From Pholis gunnellus (Eukaryota > Chordata > Actinopteri > Perciformes > Pholidae), in contig OU342819.1 in the NCBI GenBank assembly GCA_910591455.2, positions 9,943,742 through 10,007,741 of the forward strand: a stretch of 64,000 nt of DNA, read 5' to 3'. Shown here in pieces: positions 38,179-50,241 of the stretch. A program made the translations under genes and the position numbers. Below the pieces are notes generated by a model. The model was not told the DNA's origin and did not search any database. It saw only the letters and a list, made by a program, of their open reading frames with translations. Position 1 is the stretch's first letter; the number at the start of each line of letters is the position of its first letter.

Positions 38179-38181
<3 letters not shown>

Positions 38182-38238
<57 letters not shown>
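38182..38238. repeat. (CT)28 microsatellite
   Basis: Fifty-seven bases of pure CT followed by C7. It is a homopurine/homopyrimidine mirror tract, able to adopt triplex (H-DNA) form. Confidence 0.97.
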
Positions 38239-38240
<2 letters not shown>

Positions 38241-40262
38241 CCCCCTCGCTCTCAGACCACCCAGACAGCCGTCCCTGTGTGCTCCAGCTGTTCCCCTGCT
38301 GTGGCTCGAGTTTGTGTTACTTTGTTTCCGCATGGCTACGATTGAGGCAGCCCCCACCGCGACCCATCCAACCCCATTTCTTTCTCCGCTTGCTCCGTTC
38401 TTCCCCGCGTCCCTTTTCCTCTCTCTGCTCATGCCCTCAAAGAATCGGAGAGGGATGGCTTTTGTGTCCAGTGCAGGTGTCCCGGGTGGGTGAAAAGGGA
38501 CGCAGAGGCTGTGGCTGCCTACTGTCAGGGGGGGAGGTTATTCAGCCTGGGATCCCCCACCTGTGGCAGGTCTTGACCCACATGAGTCAGCCAGTCACTG
38601 CTGGGCTATAGAACCTTTGTGGCTGAATGCTATTACTCTCTGTGTGGCTAGATACACACAAGGGACCTGGCAACGCTACAACGCTGCTTGTTCCTCATGA
38701 GTGATTCATGCTTAGCTACTCATCCACGCCGTGCTCCAGTCCAGACTGGTTTGAGGTGAGGAAGGGGAACAAGAGTGTTGAATGATGTCAAACTGAATGG
38801 GGGGAACTGGACTCGCAGTGGAATGGATGTATAATTTACAGATGGCAAAAAAGATCCATTAATGAGGGCCCACATGGGAGGTTCATTAAATGTCAAAACA
38901 CTGGATATGTAAAATAAAAAAAAAGAAGCAGGAATTAAGCATGACAAAGGGTTCTTCGGTCACATTGAATGACAAAGAAAATAGAGAAATGAGCTTGTTT
39001 TTCTCCGGATTGGCCAAGAAGCCGATCAATTCCAGGCAGAGTCGTTATTTTTTTAATTTCGGATGACAGTATTTACTGTATGGTCCTCGGCCATGGCAAG
39101 GGCAGCCGCAGAGAGCACAGAGCCAAACACTGCCTGTCCAGACCGGGCCAATCTAAATACTTTAAATATCGAGGGGGTGGACGAGCAGCCCTTCACTATT
39201 AGGATTCTTGTCATTTTCATTGTGAGATATGAAAGTAGTGTTCCAGCTTATTTTGATTCGATCTGGTCTTGTCGGTGACATGGCGATACAGACCGAGGAG
39301 GCAGATGGCAGCAAGACATCTTAAAGCGTCACGGTCGTCAGTATCATCAGATTCTCTTTATACCATAAAGGCTGTATTAGCATTAAAACTACCGCCAAAT
39401 AATCTTCGGCTCGTGCCCTCCAGGTGCTCACACAAAATGCCTCTTCATCTCAAAGTCACCGGCCGAATTTCAGTGTCAGTTCATCCCTGACGTCCCTTGT
39501 GTTACATCATGGGAAAACGTTTCTGACTTTCTGGCTCCTTGGCATCACTGTTACCATGTTTTTGTCACGGGGGCTTACAAAGACGGGGACAAATCCTTGA
39601 AAACTTTGATGTGGTGAGTGACCTGACCACTATTGAGACCACTTTAAGCGTCTGTAAAATGGGCTTTAACATCCGGACCGTTTGAGCATCTGTTTGTTCT
39701 CAAAGTCTGCAGTTTACCAGGTCAGACCTATCCGGCATTGCAGCTGCCAGGTGAGCTTGGGGAGGTCTGCCTCATTAGTGAAACACAACAACAGCGTTGG
39801 GGCCACAAGTAGCGGCAAGTCATCCCTTGGCTCTGATCTGCAGGCAGTTTTGCATTTGGCTTCCAGATGAGTCAACTTAGTGAGGAGCGTGCCGATCCCA
39901 GTTTACTTGCCCTGAGGACAGCTTCCCACTGCAGCCTGAGGGTGTGGATATTCCTCCTGTTGATCCTGCCGTCGCACACCACAGCCACCACTGCTCAGGA
40001 AGTGAGATACTGAAGGTGCGAATTGAATCAGAAAGAACCACCGACCAAAGGGAGGGGTTTCAAATCTAGCTTGTAGCGAAGATTCAACCGAGCCTCTTGT
40101 CTCATCCTCACTGTTGTGCTTCTATTTTACAAAACTGATACGAGTCTACACCGCCGGTGCCTGTTTTGTTTTCGGCAGGGGATTTCTCATGCTGAAGGTG
40201 TCCAATTATCCATGGTAGTAGAGCGGGGACTCTCAAGTCCCTCCACAAGGAGAGGTGTGTGT

Positions 40263-40265
<3 letters not shown>
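38239..40265. other. Non-coding; balanced composition
   Basis: 38240-38610 has a 156-codon frame created mainly by the CT repeat. 39060-40010 is repeat-free and may hold conserved sequence, e.g. E-box words in gcagctgccaggtgag. No exon recognised. Confidence 0.5.
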
Positions 40266-40311
<46 letters not shown>

Positions 40312-40320
40312 CGTGCGTGT
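40266..40320. repeat. (TG)n(CGTG)n microsatellite
   Basis: TG repeat that passes into gcgtgcgtgcgtgt. Alternating purine-pyrimidine with CG steps favours Z-DNA. Confidence 0.96.
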
Positions 40321-40532
40321 ATATCGGGGGGGTTGTTGAAAAAATAAATTGTGTTTGTGATCTCAACGAGTCCCTGAACAGTGCAAAGGGAGGGGTGGGT
40401 GTGAGGTGGGGGTGGCTGTGGAGAAGGTTAACCTCACTTTAATGAAGGTACTTCTAAGATTCAAATTTCAGCAGAGTAATTCACAGCCACCATGACCTCC
40501 AGTCTGCCTACCGTTGTCAGCACCAAGCCACG

Positions 40533-40849
40533 CACTGCAAAAAAAACAAAAAAACACAAAAGACGTTTTCATACTATTTTTGGAAAACAGGATTCAAATC
40601 CGGCCTCTGCAGAAGTCTGTTTGACAGCAAAACTACTGTAAAATGTGTTTAAATGTGCATTCAAAAATTCAACCTGATAGCAGACAAAACAACTTGTAAA
40701 AAAAACGTTTGCAGTGATAACATGCTCCCAGTGTTTATTTAAAATAACCCAAACAAAGAGAGAATTATTAATTAAGTCATGTCTTGAGATAGTCTCGCGT
40801 AGTAAATATTCCCTTTTAACCTGAATATAAGATGATTTTTTTTGCAGTG
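40533..40849. mobile_element. hAT-like MITE bounded by cactgcaaaaa / tttttgcagtg
   Basis: A 317-base segment starts cactgcaaaaaaaac and ends ttttttttgcagtg, a terminal inverted repeat typical of short fish hAT-like elements. The flanking 8-mers (aagccacg and tagaactc) do not match, so a target-site duplication is not visible; the insertion may be old or rearranged. The interior is AT-rich and non-coding. Confidence 0.5.
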
Positions 40850-43229
40850 TAGAACTCTCTCTTTTCATCCTTCCTCTCTTTATTTACATGAGGTATTTAA
40901 TGTCCCCGTTGCTTGTATTGCTGAGCGTTTTAACAGCCTGCGTGAAAAGGAGAGAACTGTACAAGCCATGATTTTACGGCTTCCTTATCCAGCCAACCTC
41001 CTGCCAACACTGCAGCTCGCTTGTTGCTGTCCCATAGCGTCACGCTCGGCTCCCCACATACCTCCCCACCCCTCTTATTGAACAGAAATACATCATTTAT
41101 GAAACAGGTAGACGATAAGTAACAATCAGGAGTGGTGTACACTATTCCTCATGTAAATTCCAGGCAGCAAATTGCCATTCTTCTGCCTCAGAGATCGTAT
41201 TCTGCTGCAATATGAACATTCATAGAAACATTTCAACTTCCAGGAGCTTTTGGCTGCAAGATGAAAAGCTTATCAAGCAATTATGGCAAAAGCACACTAA
41301 TATTTAAACACAGAGAGTGTAGGAGTAGAAGTGAGGATTTGAACTTGATTCAGTGCCAGAATAAAGCATTGTTTTTAAATATTGAGTGAGTTCAGTGACT
41401 GAGGAGAGATGAAAACAGGTCATTGTCGAATTAAACCCAAAGGAAGCGTCCTTCTAAAAGGGGAGGCTGTACTTCCTTTAAAAAAGACAAAACTCTTTTA
41501 TTCACTGGGAACAAAACAAAAGGTGACATGACTGAGTATTTTCCTTTTCTTTATTTCTATCTTCTTTTAGTTTCAGCAGATGTGATTACAATCGCTTGAT
41601 TTTTCTTTTCTTTTGAAGGAAACTCCTTTGGGTTCATTTCCACAGTGTGCAGTACTTAACCATTCAATCTTTCAACATTAATTTGGGATTCGATGCCCCC
41701 CCCCCCCCCCCCTTCCCTCCAGTAAATCAACCCACCCTCCCTCACACACACACACACACAGACGCCCTGACTCCCCCTCTTCTTGGCTATCGGACATCAA
41801 TCTAGCCAGCACCGTCTGCTAAGCCTCACTGGGCAATTAACCACATTGAGAGTGAAAGCTCTAATCAATCCCTGGCCTTCTCCATCACACACATAGAGAC
41901 ACAAACACACACTCCTAAATCCATTGGTGTAAATGTCTCCGCTGTTTAGACAAGAGCAGAGCAGTCCAGACAGCACTTTTGCAACATGCTGTCTCTTGAA
42001 GAACACACACAAAGACACAGGCACAAACACACTCTCAGTTTCTTTTACTCGCAATGAGGTATGAATAAAAACAGACCAGGCGTCTAAATCCTCTGCATGT
42101 AACCGACAACAAATAAGCGTATAGAGCTTCAATAGGCCATCGTGCACTTACGTCACAACAGACTTACGCTTTACTCCGTTACCACCAGTATAGCTGCACA
42201 TGTCATTAACACACTGGAGCTGGCTACAGTTTTAGGCATTTGACCCCCACACTTAAGTGTTTGAATATAAATGTAAGACAGTGACTATTTTGAAGCACTC
42301 TGTAAGCAAGATGGATTTGATTTTGTCAAACAGGGGTTGAAAAAAAGCTTTGCTTTGCCTTGTTTTGCAAATCTTCTCAAGGCGAAATCAAGCTAAAAAT
42401 GTCTGGAAGACCCTGCGACCCTTAAGTCTGTACATGGCGTGGGCTAAATGTGAACTGTGAGGGTTGCTGCTGTGAACTTCAGGCGTCCCTCCACAGCTTG
42501 TCTCATTGATTCATGGGGACCTAAATGTCAGCACCAGCAGGGCAGAGGACCCTGGTAAACCCCCCTGAGAGTGAAGGGCGATGGGGCTAAAGGCAGTGTG
42601 ATCCACAGCCTCGTCTCAAAATAGCCCGCCCGACTCTGACGCAGTCAAAGGACAAAACATCATTGATCTGTGGGCTAAAAGAATATGATGTTCTCAGATA
42701 CTGTAATGATTTTCTGAGATATGCTTTCCATGGATTTACCTAAAAGTGAAGGATTGGGATTTATTTTACAACGCAGTAAACGTGTTTATGATCAGCATTT
42801 ATTTAAATCCCTTCTCTATCCACACTGTATAATTTCTGGATTCCTAGTGATCCCTCAATATTTCTTTCCTATTCTGTGTATATATATATATATATTACAT
42901 ACAGCGTGACTTAATGAGGGGCTACATAAATTTCATGTCATCCGCGAGCCTCGCTTAGAATTATTGACCCGTCAGCTATTGATTTGGTGTCTTTGTTCAT
43001 GCATTCATGGGTAAGTTTAGTGCTTTGATCATTTGGTGCGTTATGCTAAATCTACATCAAACACAGAAGACGAATCGATGGCTCTTGCTCGTTACATGAA
43101 TGATAATGAAATCAGCATGATTGCACGGATGCTGGTGATTGAGTGTAATTCCAGCTCTGAGGGGTTTGGGGAGATGCTCTTAATATTTCTTTATACATGT
43201 CCACTGGTTTGGGTAAAGACGTGCAGGTA
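40850..43229. other. Non-coding spacer
   Basis: Contains the C17 and short CA runs; no gene. Repeat-free AT-rich DNA at 41150-41690 and 42640-43020. Confidence 0.6.
41696..41712. repeat. C17 homopolymer
   Basis: Pure C run, followed 30 bases later by (CA)9 at 41743-41760. Confidence 0.95.
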
Positions 43230-43620
43230 AAATGACGTGGGAACTCAAACCCAAGCTTAATGGCAGTCCATCCATTTTACTGAAGATCACAACTTTGAAC
43301 CTGAGGAATAAGTTAACACTTTGTCCTGCTCGTGGGACTAGACGAAAAATCACGGGATCACCAAAGCCACGAGGATTCATCCTCTGGGCGCCGTTGATAT
43401 CTTCACCAAAATTCTTTGCAATTCCATCCAAGAATTGTAGAGATATTTCACTAAAAATAAAACATTCTAACCTCTTGGTGGCATTAGAGAGAGTACGGGG
43501 ATCACCTAATTGTGTAGGACTCGTCCTCCAGAGACCACAGATGTCTGTACAGCATTTCAGGGCAATTAGATGTTGAGATATTTCAGTCCGGTCCCAAGTG
43601 GCGGACCGACTGACAACCTC
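43230..43620 (+). repeat. Dispersed fish repeat, copy 3 (two tandem units)
   Basis: Unit one starts with gggatcaccaaagccacgag at 43354 and unit two with ggggatcacctaattg at 43497, an offset of 143 bases. Both continue through a tcctctggg/tcctccagag word, a gatatcttc/gatgtctgt word, gcaatt, and end in gagatatttca. The second unit ends with agtggcggaccgactgaca, the usual end of this repeat type. Matches to copies 1 and 2 leave little doubt of common origin. Confidence 0.75.
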
Positions 43621-43762
43621 AGTGGAGCTTTTAGTTAGCCAATCCTGGTCATAGCTGCCTAACGATGGTTAAACGCTTTAATACTGTACAGTTAACCACA
43701 GTTACAGCTCCCCTTAAAGTCATACCTTGGAGACAAGGCAAGGCAATATCTGTCTTTTTGTA

Positions 43763-43799
43763 ACACACACACACACACACACACACCTACACACACACA
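43763..43799. repeat. (AC)n microsatellite, one interruption
   Basis: AC run broken by cct at 43787, close behind the 43 kb dispersed repeat. Confidence 0.94.
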
Positions 43800-44229
43800 T
43801 TACTCTTAACTACCTCCAAGGTTCATACAGAGCAACCGTCCCACTCAGTATATTAGAATAATGACACAGCGAGCCCACTTCTAGTGAGGGGGATGAGGAC
43901 ACCCATCCAGCTCAACAACAGTCAAAGCAGAGTGGATTACACAAAAGTGTGAATATTACCTGAACTAAAAATGTATGAATCTCAACATACGGACACATTT
44001 CTCAAAGATGTTGGTGCACGCTTTGAAAATCGGTGCATAAACTCTGGACAGATCATCTGCATCCATTTGATTAACTCAGGTTAAAGTAAATAAGGCTGAT
44101 CTTTTTTTTTTCTTTACCTTTTGGAAAGTTTCTGTCCCTGATTGTGGCAGATGATTAATGATCGATGTTAATGTGGCGCAAAATACCTTTGGTTAACTTG
44201 TAAGATGATCAAAATCAAAGACCTCTCAA

Positions 44230-44475
44230 TGAGTAAAATGTATCAATTTCCTGCATCTTTTAGGTTCCTGAGGAATTGCAATTAAATTCTACTTAGAGAT
44301 TCACAGCTGATTTTATTCAAACAAAACAGAGTAAAATCAAAAGAATTTTTTTTAAATTTGTTAGATTCAACTCAATGTGATTCCAAACTACTCGTAGTTT
44401 TAAAAAATGATTTATAGGTTACTAATATTTATTAAATATAACTTAACACCAATCACATTTTTTACAGTGTTGTTG
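44230..44475. repeat. Possible partial MITE ending in ttttttacagtgtt
   Basis: The AT-rich block has gttagattcaactcaatgtg and ends with cacattttttacagtgtt at about 44453-44470. Short fish DNA elements often end in acagtgt after a T run. The opposite end was not found and there is no target duplication, so this is weak. Confidence 0.25.
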
Positions 44476-45399
44476 GACATCATGTGAACATGTGGTGGGA
44501 CAGCGTGATCGGTTCAACTGGTCAGAGCAAAAAGCATCGGAGGTGTGTGACTGAGCAGATTTATAAGGACTTGTATATTTTAGAGCAGCAATTCAAAAAC
44601 ACCCCCGGGTGTTCCCCTGTAAATCTCCAGAGGGAAGAGCTTAATCTGATTACCAATGTATTTTACTCTATATGAATTCAGGAAAACAAATGTGTTAAAA
44701 ACGTTTGAGCATTCACTGCTTGCCACTGCTAGCGTTGAGGCTAGGCCTGCTAAAGTCTAAGTAAACCCCCAAACTACAAGGGTTCCTGAAAGCACTGCAT
44801 TCTACAAAATGAATACGCTAATGTTTAACCATTCATTCGGTTGTGGGGGTGATGTGGAGATTGGGGGTTGGGGGCTGACATTTACATGAACATTCGGGAA
44901 CCGCTACTTTGTCCCATTAGCCTCTTCTGAGAATTCTTCTTTTACTTTGAAATGTGACTGATTTTGCTCAACAAAAGTAAAAAACAACAACAACACATAC
45001 ACCATAAATATAGTGTATGAAAAAACACGTGACTGCTCTGCATGAGATCATGATAAGACATTCCAAAAAATAATATATATATATATATATATATGTATAC
45101 AGTATATATATTTCTTAATTTATCATTGAGCTTAGACACATCATCACCATAGGAATATTATGATACCATATGATTTAAAATACTACCGGCATAGGGGAAG
45201 CATAAACTCAGCCCACTTGTGACCACTCACGTCTCCTTGATACCCCATGGAAACACAAGGGGCCTCAAAACTAATATTAAAAACGCACCGTTTACTGTAA
45301 GACCACTGTAAACTGCCAGTTGCAATTACCCAACCAACACAACAGGAGTCCATAAAATAATGTCCATAAAATAATATGGCACTCTGCACACTATGTGGC
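44476..45399. other. Non-coding DNA just upstream of the JARID2 promoter
   Basis: AT-rich, with the AT run at 45073 and a perfect 14-base tandem duplication (gtccataaaataat) at 45348-45375. No exon. Confidence 0.6.
45073..45094. repeat. (AT)11 microsatellite
   Basis: Pure AT run, followed by a second short block (gtatatata) at 45102-45110. Confidence 0.95.
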
Positions 45400-46044
45400 A
45401 GTGCAAAGTGCTGAGGGCCGTCTCACTGGGAGGTTTGAAGTTGCCGCTGAATGGTGAAGGACGTGATAGGCTGAGAGGCTGAGGCTGGGGAAGAAAGGAG
45501 CTGATCTCAGTCAGTAGAGCAGTGCCGCTGGAGAGCTCTCTCTCGTCGACCGCAGGCTCCAGCTTTCCAAAAGAAAAAAACCCGACGTGACAACCTAAAC
45601 GTTTCGTTTTTAATTTATATTTATTCATTTCTCGTCGTGTCGTCACCTCAAACAAGATGTAACTCGTGGGCATCACCCTCAAGTATATTCATGCATTTGA
45701 AAAGAGCCGGGAGTGAGTGCGCACAGACGAGAAGCCGAGCCGTTTTGGCGAATGGAACTTATTGTTGTGCGTTTGTTTTGACTATGTTATCCCCAAGCGA
45801 GTGTGGGTCCAGTCCGTCTCTGTCCGTCGTCGACCCTTGATTTTTTTTGTGGGATTTACATCCGAGTAGTCTGAAGGGGAAACGCCGAAGGAGGATTCTG
45901 CAAAGCCAGCGAGCTTTTTTCCGAACAAGAGCCGGGGATTTAAATCGTCATTTGGTGGTGCTCCGAGAGAGGCGAGAGTCAAAGAAAGAAATTCATGTGG
46001 CCATTCTCTCTATAGCCATAACATTTTTTTTTTGGGATTGCATA
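45400..46044 (+). promoter_or_regulatory. jarid2: JARID2 putative promoter and 5' UTR
   Basis: This block precedes the JARID2 start and is richer in CpG than the upstream DNA, with clusters near 45540-45660 and 45700-45960. It has no microsatellite and is sequence-complex. I see no convincing TATA box; an AT-rich stretch lies at about 45608-45632. The transcription start cannot be placed. If it lies upstream of about 45650 the leader contains several upstream ORFs: a minimal ATG-TAA (45657-45662), a 49-codon frame (45691-45840) and a 9-codon frame (45752-45781). The frame from 45841 to the JARID2 ATG is open but has no ATG. Confidence 0.6.
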
Positions 46045-46089
46045 ATGAGCAAGGAAAGACCTAAGAGGAATATCATTCAAAAGAAATAC
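46045..46089 (+). CDS. jarid2: JARID2 first coding exon (partial gene, residues 1-15)
   Basis: The exon reads MSKERPKRNIIQKKY and is followed immediately by gtaagt, a consensus splice donor in phase 0. This peptide is the N-terminus I know from vertebrate JARID2, which continues with DDSDG in the next exon. JARID2 is a nuclear, catalytically inactive Jumonji protein with JmjN, ARID, JmjC and zinc-finger regions far downstream; it binds DNA and nucleosomes and recruits and modulates PRC2 (EZH2/SUZ12/EED) at developmental genes. Only the extreme N-terminus is here, so none of those domains is visible. The start is chosen because it is the only in-frame ATG after the in-frame stop at 45838-45840, with A at position -3. 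Teleosts can carry two copies (jarid2a, jarid2b); which one this is cannot be told from 15 residues. The DDSDG-type second exon was not found downstream in the window. Confidence 0.92.
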
Positions 46090-46095
46090 GTAAGT
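46090..46095 (+). promoter_or_regulatory. jarid2: 5' splice donor of JARID2 intron 1
   Basis: The junction reads tac|gtaagt, a full match to the vertebrate donor consensus on the intron side. It cuts after a whole tyrosine codon, giving phase 0, as expected for vertebrate JARID2. Reading through the donor adds unrelated residues and a stop, which supports splicing here. Confidence 0.9.
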
Positions 46096-46301
46096 AACAA
46101 AAGAAACACACATCTGTGCCTACATTTGCTCACCGAAACGCAGTCGCTCTATTCAAGTTTGCCTCGCTCGCCTCGATGAAAATGCATAAACTTTCATCGC
46201 GGACTGTGAAGGTTACCATCAAGCAGCTCGTGTACTATTTGGGTCAGATATCATTTAAAGGCAACGACTGTAAGTCACATCAGCGTGCTAACAATTGCAT
46301 G

Positions 46302-46316
46302 TTTTTTTTTTTTTTT
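46302..46316. repeat. T15 homopolymer in proximal JARID2 intron
   Basis: Pure T run about 210 bases inside intron 1. Confidence 0.9.
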
Positions 46317-47105
46317 AATTTAAAGAGACAGCTATGTTTATTCAAGGTCTGTGTTGCAGCGTTTCTTCGACATCAGACATGTTTAGGCTATTTGAACATC
46401 GGGTGCTTTTGAGGAGGGGGGGGGTTGCTTCGCTCATTTTGACTCGTTTTAACGTGTGCTTGTGGGGTGGGGGAGATGCACGGCGTGTCTCGGCTACATG
46501 ATAAAGCCATTAATAAGGTTTGGGAATTAAAAGACTTGGGCGAACTGTTTTCAGAAAACCGCTTTTGTTCGCGCCCCATTTCTTCCTATTCAGAGCCGTG
46601 AAGACGAGCCTGTCGGCCATGGCTCAGCTATTTCGGCTTCCATTTCGTCCCATGCTGAGCGTTTCACCTCCGCTCCACCTACCTTGAGACAATATACACG
46701 TACAACACATTTCACGTTCAGAGTTTATGTTCACGGTGGCGTTGTGTGTCCCCCCCCGTGTGTGTGTGTGTGTGCTGCTGAAGGGCTGGCAAAGCGACAT
46801 GTTTCGCGGACTGTTGTGGCTCTTTAATTTTCTCCATAAAGAGTGAGGGAGAGCAGGAGGAGAGGAAAGGAGGGAGGGGGGGTTCAGCATATTCGTTCAA
46901 TTTCCAACACTTGAAACGGCACGAGGGCACTCTTGTGTTTGTTGTGATGCGGTTGCCTTTCGCCATTAGTCTTTACTACAAACGAGAAGTCCGCCAGGGT
47001 CTCCGTAGTCCTGCAGGTCTCCGTGTGACCTCTGTTCACGAACAGATATATTGCAGCAGCAGCCCAGTTGAGGAATAACTCCCATGTTTGCCATACTAAA
47101 AAAAA

Positions 47106-47121
47106 GGGGGGGGGGGGGGGG
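47106..47121. repeat. G16 homopolymer in JARID2 intron
   Basis: Pure G run directly after an A7 run. Confidence 0.95.
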
Positions 47122-49599
47122 TAGCTTACAAGCGCGTGGGTCTCGTCCCCGGCTACCGAATTGAACATTAAACCCGCACATTACACGACGTGGCTGGGCA
47201 CAGTGTTTCCGCATGATCCGCTTTTTTTTTTAAAGAGGCTGTGTTCAGTCGCATTGCAGGGGCTCATGTATGAAGCGATACCGAGAAGCAACCATTTTCT
47301 TTCTGCAAGTATAACACTGGTGAATTTCTGGGGAAGGGGCTGCGAAATAAATAAATAAAAAAACGGTCTAGGGTAGATGTGGTTGAATTAGTCTGGCGAA
47401 CCACCCAGTTGTCCCACTTCCGTGAATGCAACACATACTTCTAATCTCGCCAAAGTGCGAATGGCTCAGCACATCACGCGACTGAAGTTACCGTGTATCG
47501 TTTTTCACGAGGACCACACGCTGGCCGGGCCTCTCTTTCTGGTCTTTTTAAAAAAAGTTTGTTGCACTTTTATGTATTTATATATTATTGCTGTGAATGA
47601 AGACCCTACTGGCACATTGTTGCGTTAAATAGCAAAATGCATATTATATTTGCTAATGCCCCGAAGCTGAAGTCCGCAGAGCTAACCACCCCCACCATCC
47701 AAACAACACGTGGAGTGTCTTTAAAAGTGTGTTTTCCCCCAGCAGACAGTTTGTGGCTGATTTAATTTTCAAACGGAACAATTTGTAGCATCTGTTTTGT
47801 GCTAATACAAAATATTGCAAAAGGCCAAGCTGAGCAACAGGTCTGTAGGAGCAAGGGGACAATGGGACCACATATAAAGAGGGTTGTTTCTGTGCATTCG
47901 TGCTTTGATCTTAAGCTAATTGTTTCTCTCAACAAGTATAGAAAATTAAGTACATTTGGTGTGTAATTGATTAAAGCTGAGTCGGAATATTCCCTGCTAA
48001 TAATAAAAATAATCTGAATGGTATTTGTCTTAAGAACTTTTTGGGTTTCTGCCTCAAAAGAACAAAGTGTGAACTCCACTAAAATTAGTTCCAGAGGAGC
48101 ATCTCATTGAGCTTTTGAATTGGTTTCTATGGTCCGGCCACTGTATACTGTTGTCTTATTGAAGAGAAGAAAAAACAAAACTCTTTACAAAATGATGTCA
48201 TTCTCTCACGTCTCCTTATGAGCAACATACATTTTCTGTTACATCATCGCCAGTAACACAATGTGCTGAAATGTATGGGCATCTATCTTATTTGTAGGAA
48301 AAGCAACACAGATTGTTTTAAATGACTGAGAAGGTCAATCTAGCGCGGTACATTGCAGCTCTTGTGTGTGTAACATTTGTGCTCTGTGTATTCCGCAGTA
48401 GCAGTTCACATCCCATAGTGTCCTTTGTCTTCGTCAGAGTTGAATATCTGACTTTTCAACCATTACGAAAAAGGAGTGAGTTGAGTATTTAAGTGTTTGA
48501 ATGTGTCTACTTGTCCGTAAGTCTCCCTCTGATATGAGGAAACGGGATGTGCACTAGAAAGGATGACCAACTGAAAGTCTGCACTTAGAATTGAGCCAGA
48601 CTACGATGGCCAACAGTGTCTCACTCTCTAAAATTCAATTGGCTTTTTCTTTTTCATTTGATCTATTCATAAGAACATCGGGGTTGTGGAAAAGGTTTGT
48701 CCGCGTGCCCGACTGCAGGATACATGTCCTCTCTCTGTGTGTGTGTGTGTGTGTGTCTCACATCTGTCACATGTTTTCGGCAGCTGCAGTTGATGCATGC
48801 ATGAAGTCTGGCCCGGCCCAAATAAGGTTCACATATGTGCATTTCCACAACAACCTGGAGGAGTCCAGATCCCCGAGCCTCCCTCCGGGCTTTGAGACAG
48901 GACTCCTGGCCACGACGGATCCCCCCTCCCCCTCTCACCCTCCCCTTCCCTTAATTAGCGTAAGACAATTATATATGCTTGGCTTAACCATTTCCCCTGA
49001 AACATGAGTGCGAGTTGTTACCCTACCACCCACCCCCACCCACACCCTCTGCACCCACAAACACCCACTATCTTCAAATGATATTAAAATTCATCATGAA
49101 ATGACTGAAAGAATGAGTCCTTAATAAAAGCAAACAAGGCAATTAGCATCTCCACTAGAATTTGTAGTCGCCAATGTAAACGGAACTGAAAAGACAAACT
49201 GCCCTGTCAGGTTTTTCTTTCTTCCCAAAGATGCTTTGTCAGGCAGAGTGACACTGCAGGAGCAAGCGAGCCCTCTTTCTCCCTGTTCTCCAATTAAAAA
49301 GGCTTTTCTTTATGCGTTTTATTTTTGTAATTTTCTTGGTGCTTTTCAAGCCAGTGGTTGAGGGTAGCTGCTGTGTAATGACTGAGGTAGCAAGCGCTAA
49401 TGTGCGACAGTGTTGTTCTGTCTAACGAAACATGACACACACTGTGTGTGTGTGTATGTGTGTGTGTGTCTGCCAATCCGTGTAAGCGAGAATAGCAAGA
49501 GAGCACGGCAGAGTGCAGCCTTGTGCAGCCAGGGCCATTTTGTGCAGAGTCGGCTCTTCCTGTAGGCCCCAGCTGGGGCTAGGCCTCTGATTCAAAGGT

Positions 49600-49603
<4 letters not shown>

Positions 49604-49665
<62 letters not shown>
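49604..49665. repeat. (TG)31 microsatellite in JARID2 intron
   Basis: Pure TG run of 62 bases. A shorter imperfect TG tract lies at 49440-49470. Confidence 0.97.
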
Positions 49666-49667
<2 letters not shown>

Positions 49668-50238
49668 GGACAAGCACAGCTGCTGCAGGGGCCTTTACAA
49701 ATGTAAAGAGGCTGTCAGTGTTTGTTTCATCAGGCGCACAACTGATGAGGGCCAAGTTGGAAATCCATTGCACTGTGAGTGTGTGCGTCGAGCGTGCACA
49801 AAAAGAGGAAACAAAAATAGAGAGCGGGGCACAGACTCTCCCCCCCCTCCTCTCCTCCTTTTCCTCTCTTTATCTCTCTCTCTCTCCCGTTCTTGGGCTG
49901 TCCAAATGAAATGTGGGCCTCATGATGTGGGCCTCATGTCGGACCATGAAGAGAGGGTCACAGGGTTGTTTTTTCACCGTGCCTGAGCCTCAATGCGCTT
50001 CATTTAACCTTATGTTTCAATGCAAATTCTTCTTTCATAAGCTCCCTTCTCCTCACGTGTGCAACATGGCAGGGTTCACTTTGCAACCTCCCCCCGTCAC
50101 TATGGCTACCAGGGCTACAACCAAAGTGTACTGTGGCAAAAGCAACGGTTTACTGGCTGTTTATTTGACTACGGTCACTACGGCGACGTTCCACGTGGCA
50201 CCTGTGAAACGCACCACGGTGGAAGATGAAAGTGCTTT

Positions 50239-50241
<3 letters not shown>

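Larger units (their letters stand above)
46096..47500 (+). other. jarid2: Proximal JARID2 intron, moderate CpG content
   Basis: CpG persists around 46440-46700 and 47140-47300, consistent with the downstream shoulder of a CpG-rich promoter. Homopolymers T15 and G16 are included. No second exon. Confidence 0.55.

Noticed and set aside
45847..46044. N-terminal extension of JARID2 in frame with its ATG
   Set aside because: The frame is open for 66 codons but has no ATG; the known protein starts at the ATG at 46045.
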